Assembly (NCBI RefSeq): GCF_900111605.1
Contig: NZ_FOIA01000001.1
Location: 172,245 to 236,244 of the forward strand
Direction: 5' to 3'
From: Nitrosomonas marina
GTDB lineage: Bacteria > Pseudomonadota > Gammaproteobacteria > Burkholderiales > Nitrosomonadaceae
Length of the DNA: 64,000 nucleotides
Position numbers and translations under genes: made by a program. The notes beneath the pieces were generated by a model, which did not search any database, was not told the origin of the DNA, and saw only the letters and a program-made list of their open reading frames with translations. This document shows positions 8,234 to 17,112 of the stretch, one piece after another (the stretch's first letter is position 1; every line of letters begins with the position of its first letter).

Positions 8234-10624
8234 ATGAAAAAACCATTAGACAAGAGTCAACTTTACACCGCCTGCGATAGTAGCCGGTTCGATTTTGAGA
8301 CAACGGATCAACTCAAGGATTTACCGGAAATCATTGGTCAGAATCGTGCCATGCAGGCGCTGCATGTTGGTGTAAATATACAGCACGACGGCTATAATCT
8401 GTTTGTGCTGGGCCCCCCGGGTCTTGGTAAGCATGCTGTTGTCAGGGAATACCTGGAGTCATTGTCCAAATCACGGGAAACCCCACCTGACTGGGTATAC
8501 GTCAACAATTTTGAGAAGCCTTCCGAACCCATTGCGATCAGCCTGACCAGCGAGCACGCCTTGATTTTTCGCGATGATATGCATCAATTGGTCGAAGATT
8601 TGTGCAGCGCGATTCCAGGGGCTTTTGAAACAGACGAATACCGGTTGAGATTGCAGGAAATCGATGACGAGCTTAAGAAGACAATCGAGTCTGCTTTCGG
8701 GCAACTTAATGAAGAAGCCGAAGCCAGTCATATGCGTCTGCTGCGTACGCCACATGGTTTTGCGTTCGCGCCGATCAGAAACAACGAAGTGATCAAGCCC
8801 AAGGAATTTGATGAATTACCTGAACAGGAAAAACGGCAGATTGAAAAAACCATTCATGCACTTGAGGAGAAACTGACCGGCATTTTGCGAATGCAGCCGC
8901 AGTGGCAGCGTGAGGCCAGAAACAAAGTCAAGGAACTCAATCGTGAAATCGTCATGTTCGCATCCGGCCACCTGATTGATGAACTGAAGCGCAAATACCA
9001 GGACCATTCGGTCATTCAGAATTACCTGGAAGCAGTACAGCAGGATGTGATTCAAAATCTCCAGAATTTTCGACGGGATGAAGATGCGCAGGATCATATG
9101 AATATGCCGCTCATGAAAATGCCCGCCTTTCGTCGTTATGAAGTCAATATCATTGTCGACCACACCCAGCACGACGGCGGTGTGCCGGTAGTGTTTACCG
9201 ATTTGCCCAATTATGCGAACCTGATCGGTGCGGTTGAACACACTGTGCATATGGGCGCGTTGCAGACTGATTTTACCCTGATCAAAGCGGGCGCCCTGCA
9301 CCAGGCAAACGGTGGTTATCTGGTCATCGACGCCCTCAAGCTGTTGACGCAGCCCTATGCGTGGGAAGGACTCAAGCGTGCATTGATCTCGCGGGAAATT
9401 AAGATACAGTCGCTTGGCCAGATTTACAGTCTGGTCAATACCGTAAGTCTTGAACCAGAACCGATTCCGCTGACAATCAAGGTCGTGCTGATTGGTGATC
9501 GTATGCTTTATTATTTGCTGCATGCTTACGATACCGAATTCAAGCAGTTATTCAAAATAGCTGCCGATTTTGAAGAGCGTGTGGAGCGTACTTCTGAGAA
9601 TCAGCGCGTGTATGCCCGAATGATCGCAGGTATGCTGCATCGCAACAACTTGAGGCCGTTTGAGTGTTCTGCGGTGGCGCGCATCATTGAGCATGGTGCC
9701 CGGCTGGCAGGCGATGCTGAAAAACTGTCGATTAATGTGACTGCCATTTCCGAGGTGCTGTGTGAAGCCGATTACTATGCCGCCGAATCGAGTCAGTCTG
9801 TTGTCGGCCGTGAGCATGTACAGCGTGCAATTGATGCAAAATTCTATCGTGGCGACCGCATACGCGAGCAACTGCACGAGGCGATAAACCGCGGTATTTT
9901 GTTGATTGATACGGATGGTGCCAAGGTCGGTCAAATAAACGGACTGGCTGTCATGCAGCTGGGCGATGTCAGCTTTGCCATGCCGTCACGTATTACTGCA
10001 ACAGCGCGCCTTGGCAGTGGAAAAGTAGTCGACATAGAGCGGGAGACAAAGCTCGGCGGCGCAATTCATTCCAAAGGTGTGTTCATTCTGTCATCTTTTC
10101 TGGCTGAACGTTATGCCAAAGATTATCCGCTGTCACTTTCAGCCAGTCTGGTTTTTGAACAATCCTATGGCAGGATTGAAGGTGACAGCGCATCCATGGC
10201 GGAGTTATGCAGTCTGCTCTCTGCTTTGTCGAATCTGCCCATTTTGCAGAGTATGGCGATAACGGGTTCTGTCAATCAGCGTGGTGAATCACAGGCCATT
10301 GGCGGTGTGAATGAAAAAATTGAGGGATTCTTCGATATCTGCAGATTCAGAGGTCTGTCAGGCAGCCAGGGTGTGTTGATACCGGCCAGTAACAGAATGC
10401 ACCTGATGCTGCGTGCCGACGTCATCGAAGCCTGTGAAGCCGGCCAGTTTGCTGTCTATGCCTACAATACCGTTGACGAAGCGATGGAAATTCTGACGGG
10501 TGAAACGGCTGAGCACGTTAACAGCCAGGTAGAAGCGCGTTTGTCTCATTTAGAGAAAATCCGGCAGAATCTGGCCAAGCATGACAAAGATATATCAGGT
10601 GACAATGGAAAAGGTACTGATTAG
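8234..10624 (+). CDS. Lon-like protease (S16 family, AAA_32 type) with degenerate ATP site
   Basis: A 796-residue protein. The C-terminal S16 protease domain is intact: catalytic Ser in RIEGDSASMAELCS near residue 652 and the Lys in GGVNEKIEGF near residue 695. The N-terminal half is AAA-like with a long charged helical insertion (about 130-260). The P-loop reads GPPGLGKHAV near residue 59, with His where Ser/Thr is normal, and the Walker-B-like strand is GGYLVIDALKLL without the usual Asp-Glu. This resembles the LonB/LonC-like branch. It lacks the classical Lon N-terminal substrate domain. It lies between the M48 protease and a Usp gene, so a role in stress proteolysis is likely. Confidence 0.88.
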   Translation: MKKPLDKSQLYTACDSSRFDFETTDQLKDLPEIIGQNRAMQALHVGVNIQHDGYNLFVLGPPGLGKHAVVREYLESLSKSRETPPDWVYVNNFEKPSEPIAISLTSEHALIFRDDMHQLVEDLCSAIPGAFETDEYRLRLQEIDDELKKTIESAFGQLNEEAEASHMRLLRTPHGFAFAPIRNNEVIKPKEFDELPEQEKRQIEKTIHALEEKLTGILRMQPQWQREARNKVKELNREIVMFASGHLIDELKRKYQDHSVIQNYLEAVQQDVIQNLQNFRRDEDAQDHMNMPLMKMPAFRRYEVNIIVDHTQHDGGVPVVFTDLPNYANLIGAVEHTVHMGALQTDFTLIKAGALHQANGGYLVIDALKLLTQPYAWEGLKRALISREIKIQSLGQIYSLVNTVSLEPEPIPLTIKVVLIGDRMLYYLLHAYDTEFKQLFKIAADFEERVERTSENQRVYARMIAGMLHRNNLRPFECSAVARIIEHGARLAGDAEKLSINVTAISEVLCEADYYAAESSQSVVGREHVQRAIDAKFYRGDRIREQLHEAINRGILLIDTDGAKVGQINGLAVMQLGDVSFAMPSRITATARLGSGKVVDIERETKLGGAIHSKGVFILSSFLAERYAKDYPLSLSASLVFEQSYGRIEGDSASMAELCSLLSALSNLPILQSMAITGSVNQRGESQAIGGVNEKIEGFFDICRFRGLSGSQGVLIPASNRMHLMLRADVIEACEAGQFAVYAYNTVDEAMEILTGETAEHVNSQVEARLSHLEKIRQNLAKHDKDISGDNGKGTD

Positions 10625-11441
10625 TCGAATTCTGGTGGCACTGGATGCCAGCACATCCAGCCGGAATGTACTGCAGGCCGGTATCACACTCGCTACGCAC
10701 TTTAACGCGGAGCTCAACGTGTTGTTTATCGAGGATATTGATTTGCTGCACGTTGCTGAACTGCCATTTGTGCGCGAGGTGATTTACGGCGCGCCTGTGG
10801 GTCGTTCAATCAATGTTATGGCCATGGAGCGTTCGCTGCAGACGCAGACCGCGCAACTACGCAAACTGGTTGAATCTATCGCGCGAGAGAATCAGATTAA
10901 AATTACCTTTAGTGTCATGCGCGGGAATGTTGCGAGAATGCTGTGCGATGCATCGCAACAGACAGATTTGCTTGTTATTGGAAAAAATACACAATTGTTG
11001 CTGAAAAGCCGGAAAATCGGCAGCATTACTCGGCTGGTACTATCGACTGCCCGGTGCAATCTGGCCGTGTTGCAGTATGGCAGCAGTATTGAGCGGCCTG
11101 TCGTGGTTGTTTATACCGGAGACAGAACCGGTCAGCGTGCACTTGCACTGGCGATTGAGTTGGCCCGTGAAGACCATAATCAGTTAATCATCGTGCTGCC
11201 TGCTGTTGATGATTCTGAATATCAGCAACTGTGCGAGTCTGTTCAAAATAATGTTCGGGATCCTTCATTGCAAATAAGCCTGACCAGATTGTCGATCAAT
11301 TCTGCCGAGCAGATTTTACAGGTGATACAGCAGGTTCATGGGCGCATCCTGCTTCTGGAAAATGACAGTGCATTTCTTACAGACCTGGAGCAGCAGTTGC
11401 TGATTACCCAGTCGGATATTCCCGTTATTCTGCTGCGCTGA
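10605..11441 (+). CDS. Tandem universal stress protein
   Basis: A protein of about 278 residues. The first Usp domain is clear, starting with RILVALDASTSSRNVL, and contains LLVIGKNTQ. The second half (from about residue 155) is a weaker Usp-like repeat without the GxxG-x9-G nucleotide loop. The start is set at the ATG at 10605, which has AGGTGA just upstream; the upstream in-frame ATG at 10581 has no ribosome site. The gene overlaps the Lon-like gene by 20 bases, which implies a shared transcript. Confidence 0.82.
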   Translation: MEKVLISRILVALDASTSSRNVLQAGITLATHFNAELNVLFIEDIDLLHVAELPFVREVIYGAPVGRSINVMAMERSLQTQTAQLRKLVESIARENQIKITFSVMRGNVARMLCDASQQTDLLVIGKNTQLLLKSRKIGSITRLVLSTARCNLAVLQYGSSIERPVVVVYTGDRTGQRALALAIELAREDHNQLIIVLPAVDDSEYQQLCESVQNNVRDPSLQISLTRLSINSAEQILQVIQQVHGRILLLENDSAFLTDLEQQLLITQSDIPVILLR

Positions 11442-11506
11442 GAGTCTGCCGGAAAGTTTTATACAAATAAGCACTTGTAAACAAACGAACTGATTGGCAA
11501 CATCGA

Positions 11507-11899
11507 TTACTCGACAGGCGCGGGTTCCTCAGCAGCAAAATCCAGCTCGATTTTGGCGCCATCCGGATCATAGAAAAACAGTTGCCAGACACCAAGTTCC
11601 TGCATTCGGTTCAATTTGTAGGCGATATTGTGCTGCTTCAGTGTATCGATTGCCGACTGCAGGTTAGAAGCGGTAAATGCCATGTGGTCAATGACGCCTG
11701 GCGCCTGTTCCGGCATCGGTCGTTCAGCCATGATATGCAGAATGGAATGTTTCTGATCGCCTGCATAAAGCCAGGCTCCTGTCGAGTCCATTGGCGGACG
11801 GTAACCTGCGTGCAGTCCGAGTATTTCGGAATAAAATGCTTTGCTTTTTTCCAGATCGCTGCTGATAACGGTAAAGTGATTCATTCCTTCAATTGTCAT
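11507..11899 (-). CDS. VOC (glyoxalase/dioxygenase) superfamily protein
   Basis: A 130-residue single-domain VOC protein with the paired beta-alpha-beta-beta-beta modules: NHFTVISSDLEKSKAFYSEI at the start, then VIDHMAFTASNLQSAIDTL, and the metal ligand region FFYDPDGAKIELDF at the end. The likely metal ligands are His in NHFTV, His in IDHMAF and Glu in KIELDF. VOC proteins include glyoxalase I, fosfomycin-resistance enzymes and extradiol dioxygenases; the substrate is not evident. The start at 11899 is chosen because a GGAGGAG ribosome site lies just before it. The five extra codons upstream (MRRRR) are the ribosome site itself read in frame. Confidence 0.85.
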   Translation of the reverse strand: MTIEGMNHFTVISSDLEKSKAFYSEILGLHAGYRPPMDSTGAWLYAGDQKHSILHIMAERPMPEQAPGVIDHMAFTASNLQSAIDTLKQHNIAYKLNRMQELGVWQLFFYDPDGAKIELDFAAEEPAPVE

Positions 11900-12067
11900 A
11901 CGTCTCCTCCTCATTCAACACAGTATAAACCCGACTGACGCATTACAGTGTATATTGTATTATGGTGCTGGAACAGCCCTTGAGTTGATCCAGATTTCCG
12001 GAGGTTCCAGACGGTCTGGTCGTGAGCCTCAGGGTGCGTCAGCGAGACAAAATTCAGGAGATCAATT

Positions 12068-12589
12068 ATGCAACAATCTGTTCGCCATAAAATGAGTGAT
12101 GACGGTTTGCAGCTGCTTATGTCGATCGAGGCATTCAGAGCCAGGCCGTATGATGACCAGACTGGTGCGGAAATTTCGGGATGGGTCAAGGGTGCGACAA
12201 TCGGCTACGGGCATCTGATCAGCCGGGATGAATGGAAGCGATCGGGGGATACGTATAAACAGGGAATTACCAAGGCACAGGCCAGAATGTTATTTGAGCA
12301 GGATCTGGAGCCGTTTGTTGATGGTGTCAATAACAAGGTGACGGCTGATTTATCGCAAAATCAGTTCGATGCCTTGGTGATACTGGCATTCAACATCGGT
12401 CTTGGAAATTTCGGCAGTTCTTCCGCACTCAAACTGGTCAACGATCCGTCTGCACAGACCAGTTATCCCAGTCTGGAAGCAGCATGGAAAGCGTGGAAAA
12501 AGTCTCAGGGCAGAGTGATGCAGGGGCTCATCAACCGGCGCAACGCCGAGTGGAAAATTTATGCCGACAATATCTATGAGCACTGGTAA
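12068..12589 (+). CDS. GH24 (phage-type T4/lambdoid) lysozyme
   Basis: A 173-residue muramidase of GH24. The catalytic Glu is in LLMSIEAFRARPYDD near residue 20, followed by ATIGYGHLIS near residue 50 (the family's GYG motif). The C-terminal LINRRNAEWKIY is the usual R-R-x-x-E ending. There is no signal peptide or holin nearby and no other phage gene in the window. The 3' end overlaps the LprI-like gene in another frame, so this is an enzyme/possible-inhibitor pair rather than a prophage remnant. A GGAG-like site lies before the ATG. Confidence 0.88.
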   Translation: MQQSVRHKMSDDGLQLLMSIEAFRARPYDDQTGAEISGWVKGATIGYGHLISRDEWKRSGDTYKQGITKAQARMLFEQDLEPFVDGVNNKVTADLSQNQFDALVILAFNIGLGNFGSSSALKLVNDPSAQTSYPSLEAAWKAWKKSQGRVMQGLINRRNAEWKIYADNIYEHW

Positions 12590-13064
12590 CAGAATACACG
12601 GCAGATTGAACGGCTATCTGGTTTACTGTATTTGTGGCCTGGTTTTGCTGGGCGGGTTTGGCTGCTTAAGTGGTGCTGCATTGGCGCTTGATAATCCGGA
12701 TGCGCCGGATTATATCGCTGAATTCAATAGCCGCGCACAAACCTATGAACGGGATATTCAACAGATTGCACAAACGACGCAGGATTATCTGACAGCGTAC
12801 GCGGCATATGAACAATTTCTGGACAAGGAACTGAATCAGGCATACAGCCAGCTGATGGATCAGTTGAGTGAAGAAATGCAAAACGCACTGCGCGCATCGC
12901 AACGTAAGTGGCTTGGCTACAGGGATGCAGCATTTGAATTTATTGCGCTTAACTGGACAACGGAACACGTCGGCAGCGCTTCGGTTATTTCACGTGGAGA
13001 TTACCGCACCACGATAATCAGAGACCGAGTGATGTTGCTGCTGCATTATTTACAAAATTATTGA
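12561..13064 (+). CDS. LprI-like (DUF1311) exported protein, possible lysozyme inhibitor
   Basis: A 167-residue protein. Residues ~16-41 are a hydrophobic export signal ending in ALALDN. The mature part has the DUF1311 pattern: LDKELNQAYSQLMDQL near residue 90, then ALRASQRKWLGYRDAAFEF near 110. DUF1311 was named from LprI of mycobacteria, which inhibits lysozyme. The canonical Cys pairs of many family members are absent from the visible core. The start overlaps the lysozyme gene by 29 bases; a second in-frame ATG at 12576 is also possible. Pairing with the lysozyme suggests control of that enzyme in the periplasm, which is an inference. Confidence 0.8.
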   Translation: MPTISMSTGNRIHGRLNGYLVYCICGLVLLGGFGCLSGAALALDNPDAPDYIAEFNSRAQTYERDIQQIAQTTQDYLTAYAAYEQFLDKELNQAYSQLMDQLSEEMQNALRASQRKWLGYRDAAFEFIALNWTTEHVGSASVISRGDYRTTIIRDRVMLLLHYLQNY

Positions 13065-13136
13065 GGTTCATCTCTGCCATTCAGTCGATGCAGGCCAAAA
13101 TCAGGAGTGGTTGAATGATGATCGTCATCAGAAGAT

Positions 13137-13171
13137 TTGACGCCCATTATTATTTCCACTATATTGGAAAT
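13137..13171 (+). promoter_or_regulatory. Promoter with overlapping palindromic operator for the ars operon
   Basis: TTGACG at 13137-13142 and TATATT at 13160-13165 are separated by 17 bases, a near-consensus sigma-70 promoter. Overlapping the -10 is a perfect inverted repeat, ATTTCCA-CTATAT-TGGAAAT (13152-13171), the expected layout for an ArsR repressor site. The predicted transcript start falls about at the arsR ATG. Confidence 0.65.
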
Positions 13172-13501
13172 ATGGAAATGAATTTGGCAATCAGAGCGCT
13201 TGGTGCATTGGCGCAGGAAACGCGCCTGACGATATTCAGGTTATTGGTACAGGCTGGAGAGTCAGGACTACCGGCGGGCCAGCTGGCAAAACAGCTGGAT
13301 ATTCCGAATGCAACTTTATCGTTTCATCTTAAAGAACTGGTCCATGCCGAGTTGGTTGTAGCCAGACATGAAGGTCGTTTCATTTATTATTCGGCGGATT
13401 TTGCAACCATGAATTCACTGTTGAGTTTTCTTACCGAGAATTGCTGTGCCGGCATCCCATGCAACACGGTTGAAATTGACTGTGATGAAACACGTAGCTA
13501 G
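13172..13501 (+). CDS. arsR: ArsR/SmtB family arsenic-responsive repressor
   Basis: About 109 residues from this start. It has the winged-helix core: ALGALAQETRLTIFRLLVQAG, then the recognition helix IPNATLSFHLKELVHAELV and the wing RHEGRFIYYSADF. The C-terminal ENCCAGIPC carries clustered cysteines able to bind As(III), as in the ArsR type with C-terminal vicinal Cys. The start at 13172 is preferred because the promoter and operator occupy the bases just upstream and homologues begin near MNLAI. An alternative ATG at 13115 has an AGGAG site and would add 19 unusual residues. It heads the arsR-arsI-arsC-arsB operon and should repress it until arsenite binds. Confidence 0.9.
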   Translation: MEMNLAIRALGALAQETRLTIFRLLVQAGESGLPAGQLAKQLDIPNATLSFHLKELVHAELVVARHEGRFIYYSADFATMNSLLSFLTENCCAGIPCNTVEIDCDETRS

Positions 13502-13538
13502 TCACTTTTTTTCTTTTATTGAATCAGGGAGGTTGTTT

Positions 13539-13958
13539 ATGAAACGCTTTCATGTACATATTGCCGTCGATAACTTGCAGGCTAATATCCGTTTTTATTC
13601 TGCATTATTCGGTACTGAACCGGTAATCCGCAAGACCGATTACGCCAAATGGATGCTGGATGATCCTTTGATTAATTTTGCAATATCAGCACGTGGTGCA
13701 AAACCGGGTCTTGATCATGTGGGGATACAGGCGGACTCCGATGAATCATTGAATGAAATAAATCAACGCCTCGTTCAGGCAGGCCTGTCAGCCACTGAAC
13801 AAAAAAGCGCACAGTGCTGTTATGCGACATCCAACAAATACTGGACGGTTGATCCGCAAGGCATTGCATGGGAAGCGTTTCATTCGCTGACAACGATTCC
13901 TACATTTGGGAAGGATGTGCCAGTTCCAGTTAAAACCAGTTCCTGTTGCAGCGCATGA
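13539..13958 (+). CDS. arsI: ArsI/CadI family VOC metalloenzyme (C-As lyase-like)
   Basis: A 139-residue VOC protein. Likely metal ligands are His in FHVHIAVDN, His in GLDHVGIQ and Glu in AWEAFHS; the vicinal Cys pair in SAQCCYATSNKYW corresponds to the trivalent-organoarsenical site of ArsI. The C terminus ends SSCCSA. ArsI is a dioxygenase that cleaves the C-As bond of methylarsenite and aromatic arsenicals to give arsenite; CadI relatives are only known as metal-induced. The start at 13539 has a strong GGGAGG site. The ATGA at 13955 couples it to arsC. The order suggests that organoarsenical cleavage feeds arsenite to ArsB. Confidence 0.85.
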   Translation: MKRFHVHIAVDNLQANIRFYSALFGTEPVIRKTDYAKWMLDDPLINFAISARGAKPGLDHVGIQADSDESLNEINQRLVQAGLSATEQKSAQCCYATSNKYWTVDPQGIAWEAFHSLTTIPTFGKDVPVPVKTSSCCSA

Positions 13959-14458
13959 TCATGAACGTATTGTTTCTTTGCACGGGGAATTCCTGCCGTT
14001 CCATTCTCGCCGAAGCTGTTTTCAACCATCTTGCGCCTGATGAATGGCAAGCCATGAGTGCAGGTAGCAAGCCCGCCGGTCAGGTTCATCCGCAATCACT
14101 GGTGTTGCTCGAAAGTGAAGGTATTTCCACCGAGGGACTTTTCAGTAAATCATGGGACAGCCTACCAGCCGCGCCAGATATCGTGATAACCGTATGCGGT
14201 AATGCGGCTGGTGAAGCCTGTCCAGTTTATCTTGGCACTGGACTGCGCACGCACCGGGGTGTTGACGATCCGGCAATAGCCACGGGCTCTGAAGATGAAA
14301 TTGATGCGGCATTTATGCACACATACAGGACGCTTCGTTCGGGTATAGAAGCTTTTCTGGCATTGCCGTTGAATGAATTGCGCCGAAATACTTCTGCTTT
14401 AAAAGCAGCGCTGGACAGCATTGTAAACCTGCGTTTTATACAGCACCATTCCGGATGA
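13955..14458 (+). CDS. arsC: Arsenate reductase, low-molecular-weight phosphatase type
   Basis: About 167 residues. The N terminus has the PTPase-like P-loop CTGNSCRS after VLFL, and the thiol relay cysteines are in VITVCGNAAGEACPVYLG. This is the thioredoxin-coupled ArsC family rather than the glutaredoxin-coupled one. It reduces As(V) to As(III) in the cytosol so that ArsB can export it. The ATG at 13955 overlaps the arsI stop as ATGA; the ATG at 13961 is an equally good alternative. The C-terminal extension after FLALP is slightly longer than in the smallest members. Confidence 0.92.
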   Translation: MIMNVLFLCTGNSCRSILAEAVFNHLAPDEWQAMSAGSKPAGQVHPQSLVLLESEGISTEGLFSKSWDSLPAAPDIVITVCGNAAGEACPVYLGTGLRTHRGVDDPAIATGSEDEIDAAFMHTYRTLRSGIEAFLALPLNELRRNTSALKAALDSIVNLRFIQHHSG

Positions 14459-14489
14459 AAGTCATTAACGTTTTTTTGAGCATAGCGAC

Positions 14490-15776
14490 ATGCTGATTGC
14501 TGCTATTATTTTTATCGTTACGCTTGTATTGGTCATCTGGCAGCCCAATGGTTTGAGTATTGGCTGGAGTGCCCTGATCGGAGCAGTAGCGGCACTTCTG
14601 TTTGATGTGGTGCAGTTCAGTGACATCCCGGTGGTCTGGGCAATAGTCTGGAACGCGACGACGGCCTTCATTGCCATCATTATTATCAGCCTGCTGCTTG
14701 ATGAAGCGGGTTTTTTTGAATGGGCCGCGCTGCACGTGGCGCGTTGGGGGCGCGGTAACGGCCGTTTGCTGTTTGCGTATATTGGATTACTTGGTGCAGC
14801 AGTGGCTGCTTTTTTCGCTAATGACGGTGCGGCTTTAATTCTGACGCCAATCGTGATGTCGATGCTGCTGGCGCTCGGCTTCGGTCCTGCTGCCACACTT
14901 GCCTTTGTCATGGCGGCTGGCTTTATCGCCGATACAGCGAGTTTGCCGCTTGTGGTGTCCAACTTGGTAAACATAGTAACCGCCGATTATTTCAGCGTGG
15001 GATTTGCCGAGTACGCCGCAGTCATGATTCCCGTTAATGTCATTTCCGTAAGCGCAAGTCTGATTGTGCTTTTTATATATTTTCATCGTAGTGTCCCCGT
15101 TCAGTATGATGTTTATCAGCTCAAGGCACCCAGAGAAGCGATACGTGACCTTGCCACATTTCGCGCCGGATGGCTGGTGCTGGTATTGTTGCTGATTGGT
15201 TTTTTTGGTCTCGAGCCAGTTGGTGTGCCGGTCAGTTTGGTTGCGGTGACCGGTTCTCTAATACTGCTTGCCGTTGCAGCGTGCAGTCATGTGATAAATA
15301 CGCGCAAGGTAATTCTTGATGCACCATGGCAAATCGTTATTTTTTCGCTAGGCATGTATCTGGTGGTGTATGGTTTGCGCAACGAAGGTTTGACCGGTTA
15401 CATCACCAGTTTACTGGATTTTTTTGCCGGTTACGGCGTATGGGGTGCAACTTTAGGAACCGGTTTTCTGACAGCCTTTTTATCATCCGTTATGAATAAC
15501 ATGCCCACCGTACTGATTGGTGCGTTGTCTATCGATGCATCCGTGGCAACAGGCATGGTCAGGGAAGCCATGATTTACGCCAATATTATTGGATGTGATC
15601 TGGGACCTAAAATAACACCGATCGGCAGTTTGGCAACGTTGCTGTGGCTGCACGTTCTTGCGCGTAAGCAAATGGTCATCACATGGGCATATTATTTCAA
15701 AGTAGGTATTGTATTGACTGTTCCGGTATTACTTGTAACCTTAACCGGTCTTGCTGCATGGCTGAGTATTTTATAA
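14490..15776 (+). CDS. arsB: Arsenite efflux permease ArsB
   Basis: A 428-residue inner-membrane protein with about 12 hydrophobic segments. Family landmarks include [18 protein letters not shown] near residue 67, [15 protein letters not shown] near 108, and [16 protein letters not shown] near 330, followed by [19 protein letters not shown] near 370. ArsB exports arsenite driven by membrane potential or protons, or with an ArsA ATPase, which is absent here. It lies 31 bases after arsC and is the last gene of the operon. No clear terminator follows; 15777-16023 is AT-rich without a gene. Confidence 0.95.
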   Translation: MLIAAIIFIVTLVLVIWQPNGLSIGWSALIGAVAALLFDVVQFSDIPVVWAIVWNATTAFIAIIIISLLLDEAGFFEWAALHVARWGRGNGRLLFAYIGLLGAAVAAFFANDGAALILTPIVMSMLLALGFGPAATLAFVMAAGFIADTASLPLVVSNLVNIVTADYFSVGFAEYAAVMIPVNVISVSASLIVLFIYFHRSVPVQYDVYQLKAPREAIRDLATFRAGWLVLVLLLIGFFGLEPVGVPVSLVAVTGSLILLAVAACSHVINTRKVILDAPWQIVIFSLGMYLVVYGLRNEGLTGYITSLLDFFAGYGVWGATLGTGFLTAFLSSVMNNMPTVLIGALSIDASVATGMVREAMIYANIIGCDLGPKITPIGSLATLLWLHVLARKQMVITWAYYFKVGIVLTVPVLLVTLTGLAAWLSIL

Positions 15777-16023
15777 GTCCGGTTGCCGTTTTCTTTTGTA
15801 AAAATACATGATCCCCGGTTTCTGGATGCAGTATTGAAATTTATCATTTGATGCGTGTATCGAATTGTGTTTATGCCAGTGTGGGGTTCGAAATTACTGA
15901 AGAATTCGATTGCTGGGTGTTGACAGAAGAAACAAATGACACGCTATGATTGCATAGTAACTATTCAGTCAAATCAGGTGTATGCTTGAAGCTGATAAAA
16001 ATGATGTGATCTTAGTGAATGTT

Positions 16024-16383
16024 TTATATCCTGTGTTCTAGTGACCAGTCTTTTAAGGCCTCCAGGAAGTCCAAGGCTGTTCGGCCAAAATCCGTGATTT
16101 CGTAACATACTGCAAATGGTTTGGTGCTGATCACTTCTCGTTTGATCAGTTTGTTTTCTTCCATTTGTTTGAGGCGATCATTGAGAACCTTTTTACTTGC
16201 ACCGCCGAGTTGTCTGGCCAGATCATTAAAACGAACTGGATGATCTTTCAGGTGCCATAAAATTGACCCCGTCCATTTCCCTCCAATAACGCGCATGCCA
16301 CGTTCAATCGGGCATGGCTCAAAACAGGGATCCAACGCTTTACGCTGTCTCGTGATATCTGTGTGAAATTCCATTTTTCCCAT
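16024..16383 (-). CDS. HxlR-type winged-helix regulator
   Basis: A 119-residue regulator of the HxlR family: PCPIERGMRVIGGKWTGSIL near residue 24 (a Cys upstream of the helix, a frequent redox or electrophile sensor position), then PVRFNDLARQLGGASKKVLNDRLKQME, the DNA-binding helices, and EITDFGRTALDFLEAL. Many HxlR members (YodB, HypR, QorR) sense quinones, aldehydes or disulfide stress through that N-terminal Cys. It is divergent from mdaB, which fits direct control of the detoxification cluster. Confidence 0.9.
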   Translation of the reverse strand: MGKMEFHTDITRQRKALDPCFEPCPIERGMRVIGGKWTGSILWHLKDHPVRFNDLARQLGGASKKVLNDRLKQMEENKLIKREVISTKPFAVCYEITDFGRTALDFLEALKDWSLEHRI

Positions 16384-16417
16384 TATCGAAAAAAACTCCT
16401 TCTTCTTAAATAAAATA

Positions 16418-16452
16418 GGTTACAAAAAAGTAACTGGTTGCTTATTGTAACC
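16418..16452. promoter_or_regulatory. Candidate HxlR operator between the regulator and mdaB
   Basis: The short divergent spacer holds GTTAC at 16419-16423 and its complement GTAAC at 16430-16434, six bases apart, and a second GTAACC at 16447-16452 complementary to the first GGTTAC at 16418. Nested GTAAC-type palindromes between a regulator and its likely target are the expected arrangement for an HxlR binding region. Confidence 0.5.
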
Positions 16453-16495
16453 AAGCGCCATAAACTTTACAAGAAATTGATGAATAGGAGGGTAT

Positions 16496-17110
16496 ATGAA
16501 TAACATTTTAATGATAAATGGACACCAATATTATCCGTTGGCAGAAGGGCTTTTAAACAAGTCGTTATTTGAAAAGGCGCACAGCTATTTCAGAAGTAAC
16601 AACTATGAAGTCAAAACCACCATCTCGCAAGAAAGCTATGGTGTGGAGGAAGAACTGAGAAAACATCAATGGGCCGATGTGGTTATCTTGCAGATGCCCG
16701 TAAACTGGATGATGGTGCCATGGTCTTTTAAGAAATACATGGACGAGGTTTACACAGCAGGAATGCGTGGTGCTTTGACCGTTGGCGACGGTCGTAGTGC
16801 AGAAGCGCCAAAAGAAAATTACGGTACGGGCGGTACGATGACTGGTAAGAAATATATGCTGTCCCTCACCTTCAACGCGCCCGAAGAAGCGTTTAACAAT
16901 CCCAGCGAATATCTCTTTCAGGGTAAAAGTGTGGATGACCTGTTATTCCCGATGCATATGAATTTCCGCTTCTTCGGTATGGCGCCTTTAGAGATGTTTG
17001 CCTGTTTTGACGTCATGAAAAACGCAGATATCGACAATGATTTCAAGCGCTTCCAAGCACATTTAGACAAACTGTTTGGAAACCCTGATTACTTGATGAA
17101 AGCGAGTTAA
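16496..17110 (+). CDS. mdaB: MdaB-type NADPH:quinone reductase
   Basis: A 204-residue flavodoxin-like FAD protein. It follows the MdaB pattern: N-terminal [32 protein letters not shown] near residue 62 (flavin and quinone contact region), MDEVYTAG, and the [20 protein letters not shown] segment near residue 120. MdaB reduces quinones by two electrons with NADPH, avoiding semiquinones. GGAGGG lies just before the ATG. The next gene is a YgiN-like monooxygenase 2 bases downstream, the same pairing as mdaB-ygiN in E. coli. Confidence 0.92.
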   Translation: MNNILMINGHQYYPLAEGLLNKSLFEKAHSYFRSNNYEVKTTISQESYGVEEELRKHQWADVVILQMPVNWMMVPWSFKKYMDEVYTAGMRGALTVGDGRSAEAPKENYGTGGTMTGKKYMLSLTFNAPEEAFNNPSEYLFQGKSVDDLLFPMHMNFRFFGMAPLEMFACFDVMKNADIDNDFKRFQAHLDKLFGNPDYLMKAS

Positions 17111-17112
17111 AG

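Noticed and set aside
8816..9523. Long minus-strand frame opposite the Lon-like gene (235 codons)
   Set aside because: Mirror of a conserved coding frame, with odd composition.
12068..12589. Prophage at the GH24 lysozyme
   Set aside because: No holin, integrase, tail or capsid genes and no att-like repeats nearby.
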